From assembly GCA_003994795.1 (NCBI GenBank), contig AP018269.1, positions 3,766,677 through 3,830,676 of the forward strand: a stretch of 64,000 nucleotides of DNA, in the 5' to 3' direction. The DNA comes from Cylindrospermum sp. NIES-4074. Lineage in GTDB: Bacteria > Cyanobacteriota > Cyanobacteriia > Cyanobacteriales > Nostocaceae. The first letter of the stretch is position 1. Each line of letters starts with the position of its first letter. The notes under the pieces are model-generated. The model did not search any database. It was not told the DNA's origin and saw nothing but the letters and a program-made list of their open reading frames with translations. A program made the position numbers and the translations under genes. This document shows positions 1 to 8,492 of this stretch, in pieces.

Positions 1-1
1 T

Positions 2-259
2 TTGCAAAGGCTGGTTGAGAATTTGCAGAATATTCCTAATTGGGAAGCGGAAGAATTACAAACTTTAATTTTCTCAACTACTAAAGAGTTGCAAATTCAG
101 CAAGCAAATGCTTTTAAAGCTTTGTACTTATCCTTTTTAAATAAGGAACGGGGGCCAAAAGCTGGCGGTTTGTTGTCTTATTTAGAGAAATCTTTTGTAA
201 TTTCGCGTCTGCAAGATGTGATTGCATTGAATGCCGCTAAGGAAACGGCAGAAGTTTAA
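2..259 (+). CDS. C-terminal end of a probable class I lysyl-tRNA synthetase (partial)
   Basis: The reading frame is open to the left edge, so only the last 85 or so residues are present. The segment NKERGPKAGGLLSYLEKSFV resembles the C-terminal motif of class I lysyl-tRNA synthetases (a GKERGP-R-G-like run followed by a short acidic/aromatic tail). Those enzymes charge tRNA-Lys in the cytoplasm. The catalytic HIGH and KMSKS motifs would lie outside the window, so the assignment rests on the tail alone. A short hairpin repeat follows the stop codon. Confidence 0.55.
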   Translation: MQRLVENLQNIPNWEAEELQTLIFSTTKELQIQQANAFKALYLSFLNKERGPKAGGLLSYLEKSFVISRLQDVIALNAAKETAEV

Positions 260-273
260 AGCGTAAAATATAG

Positions 274-311
274 GTAAGCATTCAGCTAATAGTTCACTGT
301 TGAATGCTTAC
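274..311. repeat. Short hairpin repeat with GTAAGCATTCA arms
   Basis: An 11-bp perfect inverted repeat, GTAAGCATTCA (274-284) and TGAATGCTTAC (301-311), with a 16-nt loop. The same arms bound the larger element at 42416-42608, so this looks like an internally deleted member of that family. It lies just after the stop at 259 and is followed by TTAAAATTTT, so it could also act as a transcription terminator. No clear target-site duplication is visible here. Confidence 0.6.
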
Positions 312-376
312 TTAAAATTTTGACATTGTAAAAATTATTAGTGCAAGAGAAACAACACGCAGAGAACGGAGGTTTT

Positions 377-613
377 ATGAAGAAGGAAACTAACTCTGAA
401 TTTGATGATGAACTGCGTCCTGAATATGATTTCACTCAGTTAGAAGGAGGCGTTTGGGGTAAGTATGTGGAACGTTACAGAGAAGGCACTAACTTAGTTT
501 TACTAGCACCCGATGTTGCTCAGGCTTTTCCAACGGCTGAGGCTGTGAATGAGGCATTAAGATTATTAATTAGGCTTGCCAAATCTCAAGTAGAAAATGT
601 TGAGAATATTTAA
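377..613 (+). CDS. Small conserved protein of unknown function (78 aa)
   Basis: A 78-residue protein beginning at the ATG at 377, which is preceded by GGAGG at 368-372. The frame extends upstream to 341, but without a better start. It contains ELRPEYDFTQLEGGVWGKY followed by a short helical C-terminus (AVNEALRLLIRLAKSQ). I recognise this as a small protein type common in cyanobacteria, often found near or within antitoxin-like genes. No toxin partner follows here, so antitoxin function is only a guess. The next gene is convergent. Confidence 0.6.
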   Translation: MKKETNSEFDDELRPEYDFTQLEGGVWGKYVERYREGTNLVLLAPDVAQAFPTAEAVNEALRLLIRLAKSQVENVENI

Positions 614-801
614 GCGATTGTGTTTTTTTAGGGAATTTTGAAGAGGGCTATCCCTTTTACTCAGAGAGATTTATTATGCTAATACAACATATATTAGTCT
701 ATTTATTTTTAGATATATGTATATAAATTAATTTATAAGTATAAAATCAAGATTGGAGTAAATTATAGCCACTCGAACCCCGCTATATAGTTTTACATAA
801 T

Positions 802-1326
802 TCAAAAAGAATCAAAATTATCAGATAGCCATTGTACAAATTTCATAGCATCTTGATAAAGTTCATATACTTCTTTGGCAGTTCTTTCTATAGTATAACT
901 TGCAAAGTTCTGATGAACTAGGCAATTTCGCATATGGCCTAGTTCTAAAAAAGATTTTACGGCATTATCTAAACTAGTATCACTTTTAATTTTTTGCGCT
1001 ACTTGACTTTTAAATTCGTCACCGAATAAGGCAAAGAATTTATTTGCGTTTTTTTTATCCCATTCAAAGTAAGTATGATATTGTCTTTCAATTACCCTAC
1101 GTTTGACCAAAGAAGTGATACACTTATCATTACTTGTTTTGCGTTCAACAAAAGCCTGAAGTATTCTACAAATTTCTTCCTCAAAGAAGCTTGCTGATGA
1201 CAATAAAAGATATTTTTTAAAAGTTACGTCAAATTGACTAGCAAAGGATATTTCCTTTTGTAGGCTTAGATATTCAAGTAATACTAAGTTATCCTTATAT
1301 ATACGATCAACAATAGTCTCTGCCAT
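802..1326 (-). CDS. HEPN-domain protein, second gene of a DUF262-HEPN pair
   Basis: A 174-residue all-helical protein. It carries the HEPN signature R-x4-H as RNCLVH (R133 to H138), which in many HEPN proteins is the metal-independent RNase active site. The overall pattern fits the MAE_28990/RiboL-PSP type of HEPN family, known to occur next to DUF262 proteins. Its ATG lies 6 bp after the stop of the DUF262 gene on the same strand, so the two are almost certainly co-transcribed. The expected role is the effector, cutting RNA when the partner is triggered. The family is fairly certain; toxicity is inferred. Confidence 0.75.
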   Translation of the reverse strand: MAETIVDRIYKDNLVLLEYLSLQKEISFASQFDVTFKKYLLLSSASFFEEEICRILQAFVERKTSNDKCITSLVKRRVIERQYHTYFEWDKKNANKFFALFGDEFKSQVAQKIKSDTSLDNAVKSFLELGHMRNCLVHQNFASYTIERTAKEVYELYQDAMKFVQWLSDNFDSF

Positions 1327-1332
1327 TTTATC

Positions 1333-2547
1333 TCAAGATAGTGTTTGTTCACATAAAATACTCATTGCCCTATCTAGTCTTCTTTTTACATTTTCTTTAC
1401 TTGTCGTTTGAGATTGAATAGCTTTTATAAACTCAGAATCATCTTTTAGAGATTCAAGCTTTTCAGCGTCTATCTTTCTCTCTACTAACCGCTGTTCTTT
1501 AAATGCACGGCTACATTGAGCAAAAAATACAGCTTCAAACATAGATATATTGAATTTCTTTGTTGTCTTTAAATAAAAAGCCTTTTCGGGTAGATTTGAA
1601 CAGGTTAGCAAGAAAGAGTTAAATAGAACTTCAAGATAGTTTATTTGTTCCTTGTCTAATTTCTTACACTTTCGAGAAAAGTCATTGAGAAATTTAACCA
1701 TTGAAGATTGATAACCTTCCCATTGCATCAATATTGCAAATCCTCTCAACAGGGTTTCAATATCTTTCATGTTCAAGTCTGGTTCATCGACACCAATTAT
1801 TTTGCGCCACTCTGAAAGGGTATTCAGTTTGTAGAGCATTGTGTAGAAGTCTGAATAGTAAAGACTCATTCGGATTTCTTGAGGTTTTAAATTAACACCA
1901 CCAGAGTTAAGCCTGTTAAATATTTCATATATACATGAATCATCATTTTCTGGAAAGGTTTGTTTAATAAAAACATTCCTAATAGTTCTTAAATCAAAAG
2001 CAACCTTATATTCAGCAAGTGTAGAATAATTAAGTTTATTTAACTTGTTGGGTTGTTGAGGTGAATTTGCAGGTAACTGTAAATTAAAGTTTGTAAAATA
2101 TTCATCATCACTTATAATATTATCAGGTATTTTACCATTTTGCTCAAAAATTCTTCTGAGAGAATTCCTTTTTTCTTTCCTTGGAAATCTCTGCTTTATA
2201 AAGTAATATATGGACATAAGGCGCTGCTGTCCATCTATTAAAAGAAAACTATTTCTTGACTCTTCATAAAGAAATATTTGTGGAATAGGTAAACCAATAA
2301 TAAGAGATTCAATTAACTTTGAAGCTCGTTTTATATCCCATACGTAGTTACGCTGAAAAGCTGGTATTTTAATTGCTCCCGACTCCATAAAATCATACAT
2401 TGTTCGTGTATTAAAGTCGTTCGGCGATGTCGTTATCTCATACTCATTTATCGTGTATGATTCATCCTCTTGGGAGTCATCATAAGATTCAAACCAGTCT
2501 TGTGTAACTTCAATGTTTTCTTGCATATACTGCCTAAATGAAGCCAT
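1333..2547 (-). CDS. DUF262 (ParB/Srx-like) domain protein, first gene of a DUF262-HEPN pair
   Basis: A 404-residue protein with the DUF262 hallmarks: IPAFQRNYVW (61-70), then LLIDGQQRLMSIYYF with the DGQQR motif at 105-109. DUF262 is related to the ParB/sulfiredoxin fold and is the N-terminal domain of GmrSD-type restriction enzymes, where it binds or hydrolyses NTP. Here there is no DUF1524 HNH nuclease after it. The rest is a helical region with FNRLNSGGVNL near the middle. With the following HEPN gene it forms a compact two-gene operon of defence type. A 331-bp intergenic region lies upstream. Confidence 0.8.
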   Translation of the reverse strand: MASFRQYMQENIEVTQDWFESYDDSQEDESYTINEYEITTSPNDFNTRTMYDFMESGAIKIPAFQRNYVWDIKRASKLIESLIIGLPIPQIFLYEESRNSFLLIDGQQRLMSIYYFIKQRFPRKEKRNSLRRIFEQNGKIPDNIISDDEYFTNFNLQLPANSPQQPNKLNKLNYSTLAEYKVAFDLRTIRNVFIKQTFPENDDSCIYEIFNRLNSGGVNLKPQEIRMSLYYSDFYTMLYKLNTLSEWRKIIGVDEPDLNMKDIETLLRGFAILMQWEGYQSSMVKFLNDFSRKCKKLDKEQINYLEVLFNSFLLTCSNLPEKAFYLKTTKKFNISMFEAVFFAQCSRAFKEQRLVERKIDAEKLESLKDDSEFIKAIQSQTTSKENVKRRLDRAMSILCEQTLS

Positions 2548-2878
2548 CAGGCTAATTTAATTAATTGCATGTAGTTTTAGCCTGCATAGACAGACTTTGC
2601 ACTCATGGCTCTATGCTTTTAGCTTGAGTGCATATAAATAAAGACTATTCGAGAATTATAGTAGACAATCTCTCGCTATGTAAAGCTACTTACAAGACTA
2701 ATATCACTTATTGCACTGCCTTATCTTTAATATTTTTTTAGCCAAGTCATCCAGGAACTCCGGTCAACAGTTAGTTCTGGTTTGCGAAAATAACAGTAAA
2801 TTAACAACTGAGTTACCCTACTATCAAACTCCGCGTTCCTCCGCGCTGCCTTTGCGTCCCTCTGCGTTAAAAAAACTC
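2548..2878. other. Intergenic region with hairpin and degenerate tandem repeat
   Basis: No gene is seen. It holds the likely promoter region of the DUF262 gene, a hairpin with GCACTCA/TGAGTGC arms around 2598-2631, and a degenerate tandem run around 2829-2870 (units like CCGCGTTCCT, CCGCGCTGCC, TGCGTCCCTC, TGCGTT). Runs of this kind are common between cyanobacterial genes. It ends at the 3' end of proB. Confidence 0.45.
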
Positions 2879-3988
2879 CTAAGTCAAAACCAAATTATCC
2901 CGGTGAACCACAGTTTCCGCACCCACATAACCCAAAATAGTGGAAATATCTCGTGAATGACACCCACGAATCTTTTGCAGTTCTTCGCTGCTATAATTCA
3001 CCAATCCTCTAGCAATTTCGTTACCGTTGTTGTCGCACAATTGCACAGCTGCTTGGGTGTCAAATTCCCCTTCAACTATCTTAATTCCCGCAGCTAACAA
3101 GGATTTTCCTGCTTGCAAAATGGCGTTGATCGCACCCTCATCTAAATATAATTTTCCCGCTGGTACTAAACCGTAAGCTATCCAGCGTTTTCTAGCTGAA
3201 GTTGGTTCTGGTTGCGGTTCAAAGTGCGTCCCGATCATTTCCCCTTGGATAATTTTCTCGATATTGCGGGGAAAACGTCCTTGAGTAATCACAGTTCGCA
3301 CACCAGCTGCGATCGCAATTCTCGCAGCAGATATCTTTGTAATCATCCCCCCAGTACCCCATTGAGAACCCTGTCCCCCTGTTTGAATCTGTAACTGCGC
3401 CAATTCCTTCATACTACTTACCAACGATATGGGCCGCGCATCGGGTACAGAACGAGGATCTGCTGAGTATAGTCTATCAACATCCGTCAGTAAAAATAAC
3501 CAGTCTGCTTCTACTAAACTGGCAACTAATGCCGAAAGGGTGTCATTATCGCCAAATTTCAATTCCTCCACAGCCACCGTATCATTCTCATTGACTATGG
3601 GTATCACCCCTAGCCCCAGTAGCTCTTGAAAGGTGTTATAAGCATTAAGGTAGCGACTGCGTTGCACCAAGTCGGCGCGAGTTAGCAACACTTGGGCGAT
3701 GGGTTGTTGGAGGATGCTAAATAAATCATCGTAAACGCGCATTAATCTGCCTTGTCCGACTGCTGCCACTGCCTGTTTGAGTGCGATCGCTTTGGGACGT
3801 TCAGTTAAGCCTAGCCGCGCACAACCCACACCCACAGCACCAGAAGAAACCAAAATCACTCGATGACCTTGGTTTCTTAAATAGCACAGAGTTTCCGTTA
3901 AAGTGGCGATCGTGGAAAGGGCTAATTGTCCTGTTTCTGGTTGGGTTAGGCTAGAAGTACCGATTTTGACAACAATCGTTTTAGTCAT
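2879..3988 (-). CDS. proB: Glutamate 5-kinase
   Basis: Phosphorylates L-glutamate to glutamyl 5-phosphate, the first and usually feedback-controlled step of proline synthesis in the cytoplasm. The 369-residue length fits the full form. It has an amino-acid kinase domain (KIGTSSL at the start, [34 protein letters not shown] for substrate binding) and a C-terminal PUA domain from about residue 275 ([31 protein letters not shown]). It is the last gene of the minus-strand block that runs from 7347 through ruvX and yqeG. Confidence 0.96.
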   Translation of the reverse strand: MTKTIVVKIGTSSLTQPETGQLALSTIATLTETLCYLRNQGHRVILVSSGAVGVGCARLGLTERPKAIALKQAVAAVGQGRLMRVYDDLFSILQQPIAQVLLTRADLVQRSRYLNAYNTFQELLGLGVIPIVNENDTVAVEELKFGDNDTLSALVASLVEADWLFLLTDVDRLYSADPRSVPDARPISLVSSMKELAQLQIQTGGQGSQWGTGGMITKISAARIAIAAGVRTVITQGRFPRNIEKIIQGEMIGTHFEPQPEPTSARKRWIAYGLVPAGKLYLDEGAINAILQAGKSLLAAGIKIVEGEFDTQAAVQLCDNNGNEIARGLVNYSSEELQKIRGCHSRDISTILGYVGAETVVHRDNLVLT

Positions 3989-4038
3989 GGGTCATCAGTC
4001 ATGGGTCATTATCAATAATTGACAAATGACGCAAAATT

Positions 4039-4079
4039 GTAAAGCGCCAATCCCTCTATGGTGAAGGCTGACGCTTTAC
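4039..4079. terminator. Hairpin between yqeG and proB
   Basis: An 8-bp inverted repeat, GTAAAGCG (4039-4046) and CGCTTTAC (4072-4079), with a 25-nt loop. It lies downstream of yqeG and upstream of proB, both on the minus strand. There is no strong U tract, so it may be an attenuating or processing hairpin rather than a full terminator. Confidence 0.3.
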
Positions 4080-4214
4080 GGGTTTATATTTATCTATTAT
4101 GAGCTAGGGTCTTTATTTGCTTGACCCCGTGTTATTAATATCTATAATCTCCCATTTTTTGATTACCCAAATATTTCTTAAGGATTTCTTTAGCTTTACT
4201 TTCCTGATGATTAA

Positions 4215-4754
4215 TTACTCTTTGTCAATCTTTGTTTGCTTAGGTGTAATTGTTGCCCCCAAGGCTTCTGATATCCAAACTTCAAAGTTACGGATGGGAT
4301 GAGAACGCAGGGCCGCGTCAGCATGGACAATGGGTTCTACCAAAATGGTAAACATTCCCAAGCGATTACCCGCGATGACATCGGTGAATAAGCGATCGCC
4401 AACCATCCCGACTTGATGTTCTGGTAAACTCATGCTTTGGAGTGCAGCCCTAATTTTGCGGCGTGAAGGCTTGGCTGCACCCAAGTAGTAAGGTAGATTC
4501 AAAGAGCGGGCAATTCCCCCAATCCGCGATTCACTCAAGTTATTGCTTACCAAGCACAGTGCTGCACAAGCACGAATTTGTTCTACCCACTGTTTTAGCT
4601 CTGGGGAAGCTTTACCGACTGTGATTGGTACTAAAGTTTCATCTACATCCAATACCAGCCCTTTCAGCCCGTATTGTTGGATAATATCTGGTGTCAGGGT
4701 CAACACTGAACCTGATAAAATCAAGTCAGGCTGTAGGAGATTGTTCCAGGTCAT
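4215..4754 (-). CDS. YqeG-family HAD phosphatase
   Basis: A 179-residue HAD superfamily (class IIIA) phosphatase of the YqeG/GEP4 family. Motif I is LVLDVDETLVP, motif II is LVSNN, and motif III/IV is KPSRRKI...VGDRLFTDVIAGN. Relatives in mitochondria and plants dephosphorylate phosphatidylglycerophosphate to phosphatidylglycerol, and a similar role is plausible in a cyanobacterium, whose thylakoids need phosphatidylglycerol. The start is taken as the ATG at 4754, because the frame extends two codons further only to a TTG. It lies between DUF3727 and proB in the same orientation. Confidence 0.9.
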   Translation of the reverse strand: MTWNNLLQPDLILSGSVLTLTPDIIQQYGLKGLVLDVDETLVPITVGKASPELKQWVEQIRACAALCLVSNNLSESRIGGIARSLNLPYYLGAAKPSRRKIRAALQSMSLPEHQVGMVGDRLFTDVIAGNRLGMFTILVEPIVHADAALRSHPIRNFEVWISEALGATITPKQTKIDKE

Positions 4755-4914
4755 AGTCAAGAATCAAGAGTCAGACAAGTATAACCTGGAGATTTCCCCC
4801 AGGTAAGGGTTAAGAGTTAAAAGTTAAAACTGATAACTCCATAAACATTAAAAATTAAAAGTTCACAATTAAAAAATTCTGTTTTTAATTCCTAGTTTTA
4901 ATTTTCAATTCCGA

Positions 4915-5487
4915 TTATTCAACTTGATTAAACAGATGTTCTTCTAACAGCGGTTGAACTTGGCGAAACTCTTCTGGAGAGAGCAATTCAGGATTACCTG
5001 ATTTTGTGATCCGGGCAAAAAATAGCAGCGGATCGAGGGGGGTATAAATCGCATACTCTTGGTCTTGATGATAGAAGCTAGCAAGTAGCTGTAGTTGCTC
5101 TGGTTCTAAATCTTCCTCTTCATCTTCGATTTCTAAGGTGAAGAGTTCTGATTCTTCTACAGGGGGTAACTCACCCGCCACGGTTAGAGCATAGGCAGTA
5201 TTTTTAACTACTAAGTTCTGCTCAGACAGTACTGCTTGGGCGATGCCAAAAATCTCATCGATTTTGTCATCATCTTCTACCAGAATGGCTTCTTCATCTT
5301 CGCCTTCCCCTTGCCAAGCAAAGATTTCTACAGGCGAATCTACAGGAAGAAGTAACACATATTCTTGATCATCTACTGAGAGCGAATGCTCAATATAACA
5401 TTCGAGCGATCGCCCTTTGTCATCTGTCAAAGTGATAGAACCAGCATGAGCCTGGTCATTTTCTTCAGGAAATTCAGAGGAAAACAT
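4915..5487 (-). CDS. DUF3727 domain protein
   Basis: A 190-residue, very acidic protein with two similar halves: an N-terminal DUF1292-like part (SITLTDDKGRSLECYIE, YVLLLPVDSP) and a C-terminal DUF3727 part (ASFYHQDQEYAIYTPLDPLLFFAR). An acidic linker (EIEDEEEDLEPEQ) joins them. The family is confined to cyanobacteria and plastids and its molecular role is unknown. It follows ruvX by about 140 bp on the same strand, in a cluster with yqeG that is commonly kept together in cyanobacteria. Confidence 0.88.
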   Translation of the reverse strand: MFSSEFPEENDQAHAGSITLTDDKGRSLECYIEHSLSVDDQEYVLLLPVDSPVEIFAWQGEGEDEEAILVEDDDKIDEIFGIAQAVLSEQNLVVKNTAYALTVAGELPPVEESELFTLEIEDEEEDLEPEQLQLLASFYHQDQEYAIYTPLDPLLFFARITKSGNPELLSPEEFRQVQPLLEEHLFNQVE

Positions 5488-5627
5488 AGCCGATTATCGA
5501 ACTTTAATAAATAGCGACAACTGTGAAAATCGCTTAACTATTTAATGACATCTAATGTCAACTAAAAAGCTTGAGACGTAGATACAACAGTTGAGCAATA
5601 GCTTTCAGAATATCATGTTAAAAGGTA

Positions 5628-6101
5628 TCAATCCTCAACAGATGCCACTGATCTGCTAGAGTTGGCTCGCCTGGTATCTAGCCATTGTTGTAAAATCAAA
5701 GCAGCTGCCTTGCGGTCAATCAAAGCTTTATTCCGTGATGGGGAGCGGTTTTCAGCTATTAGCAGTTGTTCTGCTTGATAGGAAGTTAATCGCTCATCCA
5801 CGTATTCCACAGGCAGTTTGAGCGCTTGAGCCAGTCTAGTAGCAAATTTCTGGACATGACGCGCCTGAAAGCCTAAAGAGCCATCCATTGAATATGGTAG
5901 ACCCACAACTAGAACTTCTACTTGGCGCTCATTAACTATTTGTTGAAACTGCTCCACATCCTGGTTAAAAGACCTGCGCTCGATGGTAGTAATACCTGTG
6001 GCAATCAACCCAGTGCGATCGCATCCTGCCACACCTATACGCTTACTACCTACATCCACGCCCAAAGCGGATATGTAAGACTTTGGCTGGTTCTGAGGCA
6101 T
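5628..6101 (-). CDS. ruvX: Putative pre-16S rRNA nuclease / Holliday junction resolvase-like protein (YqgF/RuvX)
   Basis: RNase H-fold protein. It has ALGVDVGSKRIGVAGCD with the first catalytic Asp, the VVGLPYSMDG block, YVDERLTSYQAEQ with the second acidic residue, and IDRKAAALILQQWL near the C-terminus. The family is implicated in maturation of 16S rRNA 5' ends, and earlier it was called a Holliday junction resolvase. I chose the ATG at 6101, just after the stop of the upstream GNAT gene. A second ATG at 6128 would add nine residues (MHRRRKSSV) and overlap that gene by 23 bp. Confidence 0.93.
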   Translation of the reverse strand: MPQNQPKSYISALGVDVGSKRIGVAGCDRTGLIATGITTIERRSFNQDVEQFQQIVNERQVEVLVVGLPYSMDGSLGFQARHVQKFATRLAQALKLPVEYVDERLTSYQAEQLLIAENRSPSRNKALIDRKAAALILQQWLDTRRANSSRSVASVED

Positions 6102-6105
6102 CACG

Positions 6106-7347
6106 CTACTTTTTCTCCGGCGGTGCATCTGCTGACTCAGAATCTGGCGATGCTTCGAGATTAAAGTTTTGACCGCTCAAAGAAATAGACTCTGATTTGC
6201 TTGGCACTGGTCGGTCTGACTTGATCTGCTGGGTTTGTTGTGCCCATGACATCCCGCCCGGTATGGGTTTGCGTGCCGGTTGCAGACCTTGCAGCACCTC
6301 AGTCCACTGAATTCCTTCTAAAGAGACAAATTTAGACTCTCGCAGCTTGTGCCAAACTGAGCGCGACATGATTAGGGTATGCTCTATGCGATTTGCCCCG
6401 ATTTGCTCTAAATACTCTTCTCGTTCTGGTTGATAGTCTGAGGAAGCTAGTTGCAAACCTTGCTGTGGAAAATCTTGGGCAATGCGAGCCAGTTGAGACA
6501 GCAATTCTGGATACAACCAAGTATAAGCTGGGTGAACCGTCAGCGTGGCTACGTGGGGAGTTTCACCTTTGCGGGTAAGTTGCACCTGAAAATAACCGAT
6601 CGCCGCTTTGCGTTGGGGTTCAAACACATAACCGCTCACTACTTCTGTTTTGCTCACCCACTGTCTGACTGCATCAGTTAAAACGCCGAATAAACTGATT
6701 TTAAAGTCGCGCGTATTGCGGTCAAATACCTGACGCACTAAAGGTGGCATTGATGCTGTATCTAGTTGATATAACAACTGGGCATCGGCATTACTCACCG
6801 GCAGCAGGTTGGGTAAGTCTGGTTCTGCTTGTGCCAATTCAGCTAGCAACTCCGGGCCAATTTCCCAGTATGTAATTTCCGCTAGGCGCTGAAATCCATT
6901 TTGGCGATAGAGCGCTAAAGCTTCTTTATCATTGACATTGACTTCCAGTAGCCAAGTGCGCGCTTCCAAAATCGATTCAAAACAGTGGCGCAACAGTTGC
7001 GAACCAATTCCTTGTTTATCAGCAGCACGATCCAGCATCACCCGGTCAATTCGCCAAGTGCTACGTGTACGGTTAAATGGTGACACTTGAATCATCCCTA
7101 AAAGCGTCCGCCCTTGCTCTGCTACATAGGAACAAAAGCGATATTTTAGCGGGTTAGGGAACCAACTCAAACATTTGAGCAACCCATACCAACTACGCAG
7201 TTGTTGCATCTGCTGCACAGCAAAAGAGTTACCCTTGGAAGAGAGGGCTGCGAATGACTCTTGAGTTAGGCGTTCAATGCCATCCAGATCCCGGTATTGG
7301 ACTGGCCGGATGACCACGCTGAGATTTCGAGGAATTAATGAAGTCAT
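6106..7347 (-). CDS. GNAT-family N-acetyltransferase, long cyanobacterial type
   Basis: A 413-residue protein. Residues 1-160 form a GNAT fold: VVIRPVQYRDLDGIERL, then IDRVMLDRAADKQGIGSQLLRHC as the acetyl-CoA binding A motif, and LLEVNVNDKEALALYRQNGF as the B motif. The second half (about 200-350) looks like a degenerate second GNAT-type domain, and the last 50 residues are low in complexity. The substrate is unknown. It is the first gene of the minus-strand block leading to ruvX, with only 4 bp to the preferred ruvX start, so the two are coupled. Confidence 0.8.
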   Translation of the reverse strand: MTSLIPRNLSVVIRPVQYRDLDGIERLTQESFAALSSKGNSFAVQQMQQLRSWYGLLKCLSWFPNPLKYRFCSYVAEQGRTLLGMIQVSPFNRTRSTWRIDRVMLDRAADKQGIGSQLLRHCFESILEARTWLLEVNVNDKEALALYRQNGFQRLAEITYWEIGPELLAELAQAEPDLPNLLPVSNADAQLLYQLDTASMPPLVRQVFDRNTRDFKISLFGVLTDAVRQWVSKTEVVSGYVFEPQRKAAIGYFQVQLTRKGETPHVATLTVHPAYTWLYPELLSQLARIAQDFPQQGLQLASSDYQPEREEYLEQIGANRIEHTLIMSRSVWHKLRESKFVSLEGIQWTEVLQGLQPARKPIPGGMSWAQQTQQIKSDRPVPSKSESISLSGQNFNLEASPDSESADAPPEKK

Positions 7348-7482
7348 TGTGATTCAAGCCGCCATTTAGCCTTTACTAATTGCTCTTGGTGATGTAATGC
7401 TGCAATAATCTTAACGGCTTTCCGCTCTTGGGTATTGTTCCAAAAGAGTGATTTTCTTAACTAAATACTTAAAAAACTCAAA

Positions 7483-7534
7483 AAAGCAGAAATTGTGAGG
7501 ACACCATTGGCATTAACCCACAATATCTGCTTTT
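7483..7534 (-). terminator. Intrinsic terminator after the 68-aa gene
   Basis: A long inverted repeat, AAAAGCAGAAATTGTG (7483-7498) and CACAATATCTGCTTTT (7519-7534), with a 20-nt loop and U-rich flanks on both strands. It lies 36 bp beyond the stop of the minus-strand gene at 7570-7776 and before the GNAT gene, so it should end the former transcript. Confidence 0.7.
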
Positions 7535-7569
7535 ATTTTATGGTATTTTCGGTTAAAATTTTGTATATG

Positions 7570-7776
7570 CTATAACCCTTGCCGTGAAGCTAGCTTTTCA
7601 AAATTAGCTTGGGTTTGGTGGAGTAACTGCTGACGACTATCCTGTACTGTCTGCTTAAGGGTTGGAACCAGATTGCGAGCTTGCAGAGTCATGTGAAGTT
7701 GTAGGTGAGCCACATATTCACTAAAATATTCATTTTCTAAAGCTGCGCCCGTTAATAAAGGTGATTCCATTGCCAC
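7570..7776 (-). CDS. Small hypothetical protein (68 aa)
   Basis: A 68-residue, probably helical protein with no transmembrane segment and many Gln and Leu residues (LQLHMTLQARNLVPTLKQTV). The start is probably the GTG at 7776, because AAAGGAG sits 6 nt before it; the ATG at 7770 is the alternative. It is a single-gene transcript ended by a clear terminator. I do not recognise the family and give no function. Confidence 0.6.
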   Translation of the reverse strand: MAMESPLLTGAALENEYFSEYVAHLQLHMTLQARNLVPTLKQTVQDSRQQLLHQTQANFEKLASRQGL

Positions 7777-7929
7777 TGTATTCTCCTTTGTTAGTTTTGT
7801 ACAGATTTTTTACATCATCAAAACTTATCATGTTGTTGGCTCTGGCTTGTTAATTCGCAATGAAGTGTAACGGTTGTTTGCAATAGTCCCACTATCTGCA
7901 CTAACTGGCCTGTGAAGTAGCTACATTTT

Positions 7930-8445
7930 ATGTTGTTAAAACTTCAACAACTCTACAAAGCAGTTCAGATGGCTAAAAACTCAGACAAACTGGGAGATTT
8001 TGCCATTCTCAAAGCCGATGTACTGGGTGCAAAAGCCGATGCGGGAGTAGCCACAAAACTGCAACAAGTGGTGGGATATTACCCCGAAATTGACTTGGAG
8101 TTATTGAGCAAATATCCTCAAGGCACTTTTGGCAGAGAATATGCAGCTCATATGCAGGCAAATAACCTAAAGCCTCTGAATATCAGTCCTGAGCTAGATG
8201 ACGTTGCTAGAAAATTATTTTCCCTTTTAGTTTTTCCATCTGGACAGGGAGATGCACCAATCGACGCAAGTGAGGAGATGTTTGAAAATGCTCTCAAACA
8301 TTATTTTGGTGAAATTGTTTCTCCTCGACAGATGATGCTTCCACCCAGTCATCGACTACCTTTTACGGCTGATTTTCTGTCGATTGAACCAAATACTGGC
8401 TTATACCATTTCACGAAAAGCCCGATACAAATCATTTGTTTTTAA
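7930..8445 (+). CDS. Chimeric ORF: N-terminal part of a Coq4-like protein joined to a foreign tail
   Basis: A 171-residue ORF. The first 95 or so residues (LGDFAILKADVLGAKADAGV, YPQGTFGREYAAHMQ, LNISPELDDVARK) match the N-terminal part of Coq4-like proteins found in cyanobacteria. The expected continuation, with the His/Asp zinc-site region (an HDxxH-like motif), is missing. Instead the tail (GDAPIDASEEMFENALKHYF, LPFTADFLSIEPNTGLYHF) resembles the start of a PD-(D/E)XK-like cyanobacterial nuclease and then runs into a stop. It is probably two broken genes fused by a deletion. The first identification is fair, the second tentative. Confidence 0.5.
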   Translation: MLLKLQQLYKAVQMAKNSDKLGDFAILKADVLGAKADAGVATKLQQVVGYYPEIDLELLSKYPQGTFGREYAAHMQANNLKPLNISPELDDVARKLFSLLVFPSGQGDAPIDASEEMFENALKHYFGEIVSPRQMMLPPSHRLPFTADFLSIEPNTGLYHFTKSPIQIICF

Positions 8446-8492
8446 TTCTTTACCCCCTGTTGCCTATTTGTATCAACCATAAAGTGAAACGA

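Noticed and set aside
1701..1895. Plus-strand 64-codon ORF inside the DUF262 gene
   Set aside because: It is the shadow of a strong CDS on the other strand; no start signal and unlikely composition.
1333..2547. Reading the DUF262 protein as a complete GmrSD type IV restriction enzyme
   Set aside because: There is no DUF1524/HNH region in it or next to it.
3212..3629. Two plus-strand ORFs opposite proB
   Set aside because: They lie wholly inside a well-conserved gene on the other strand.
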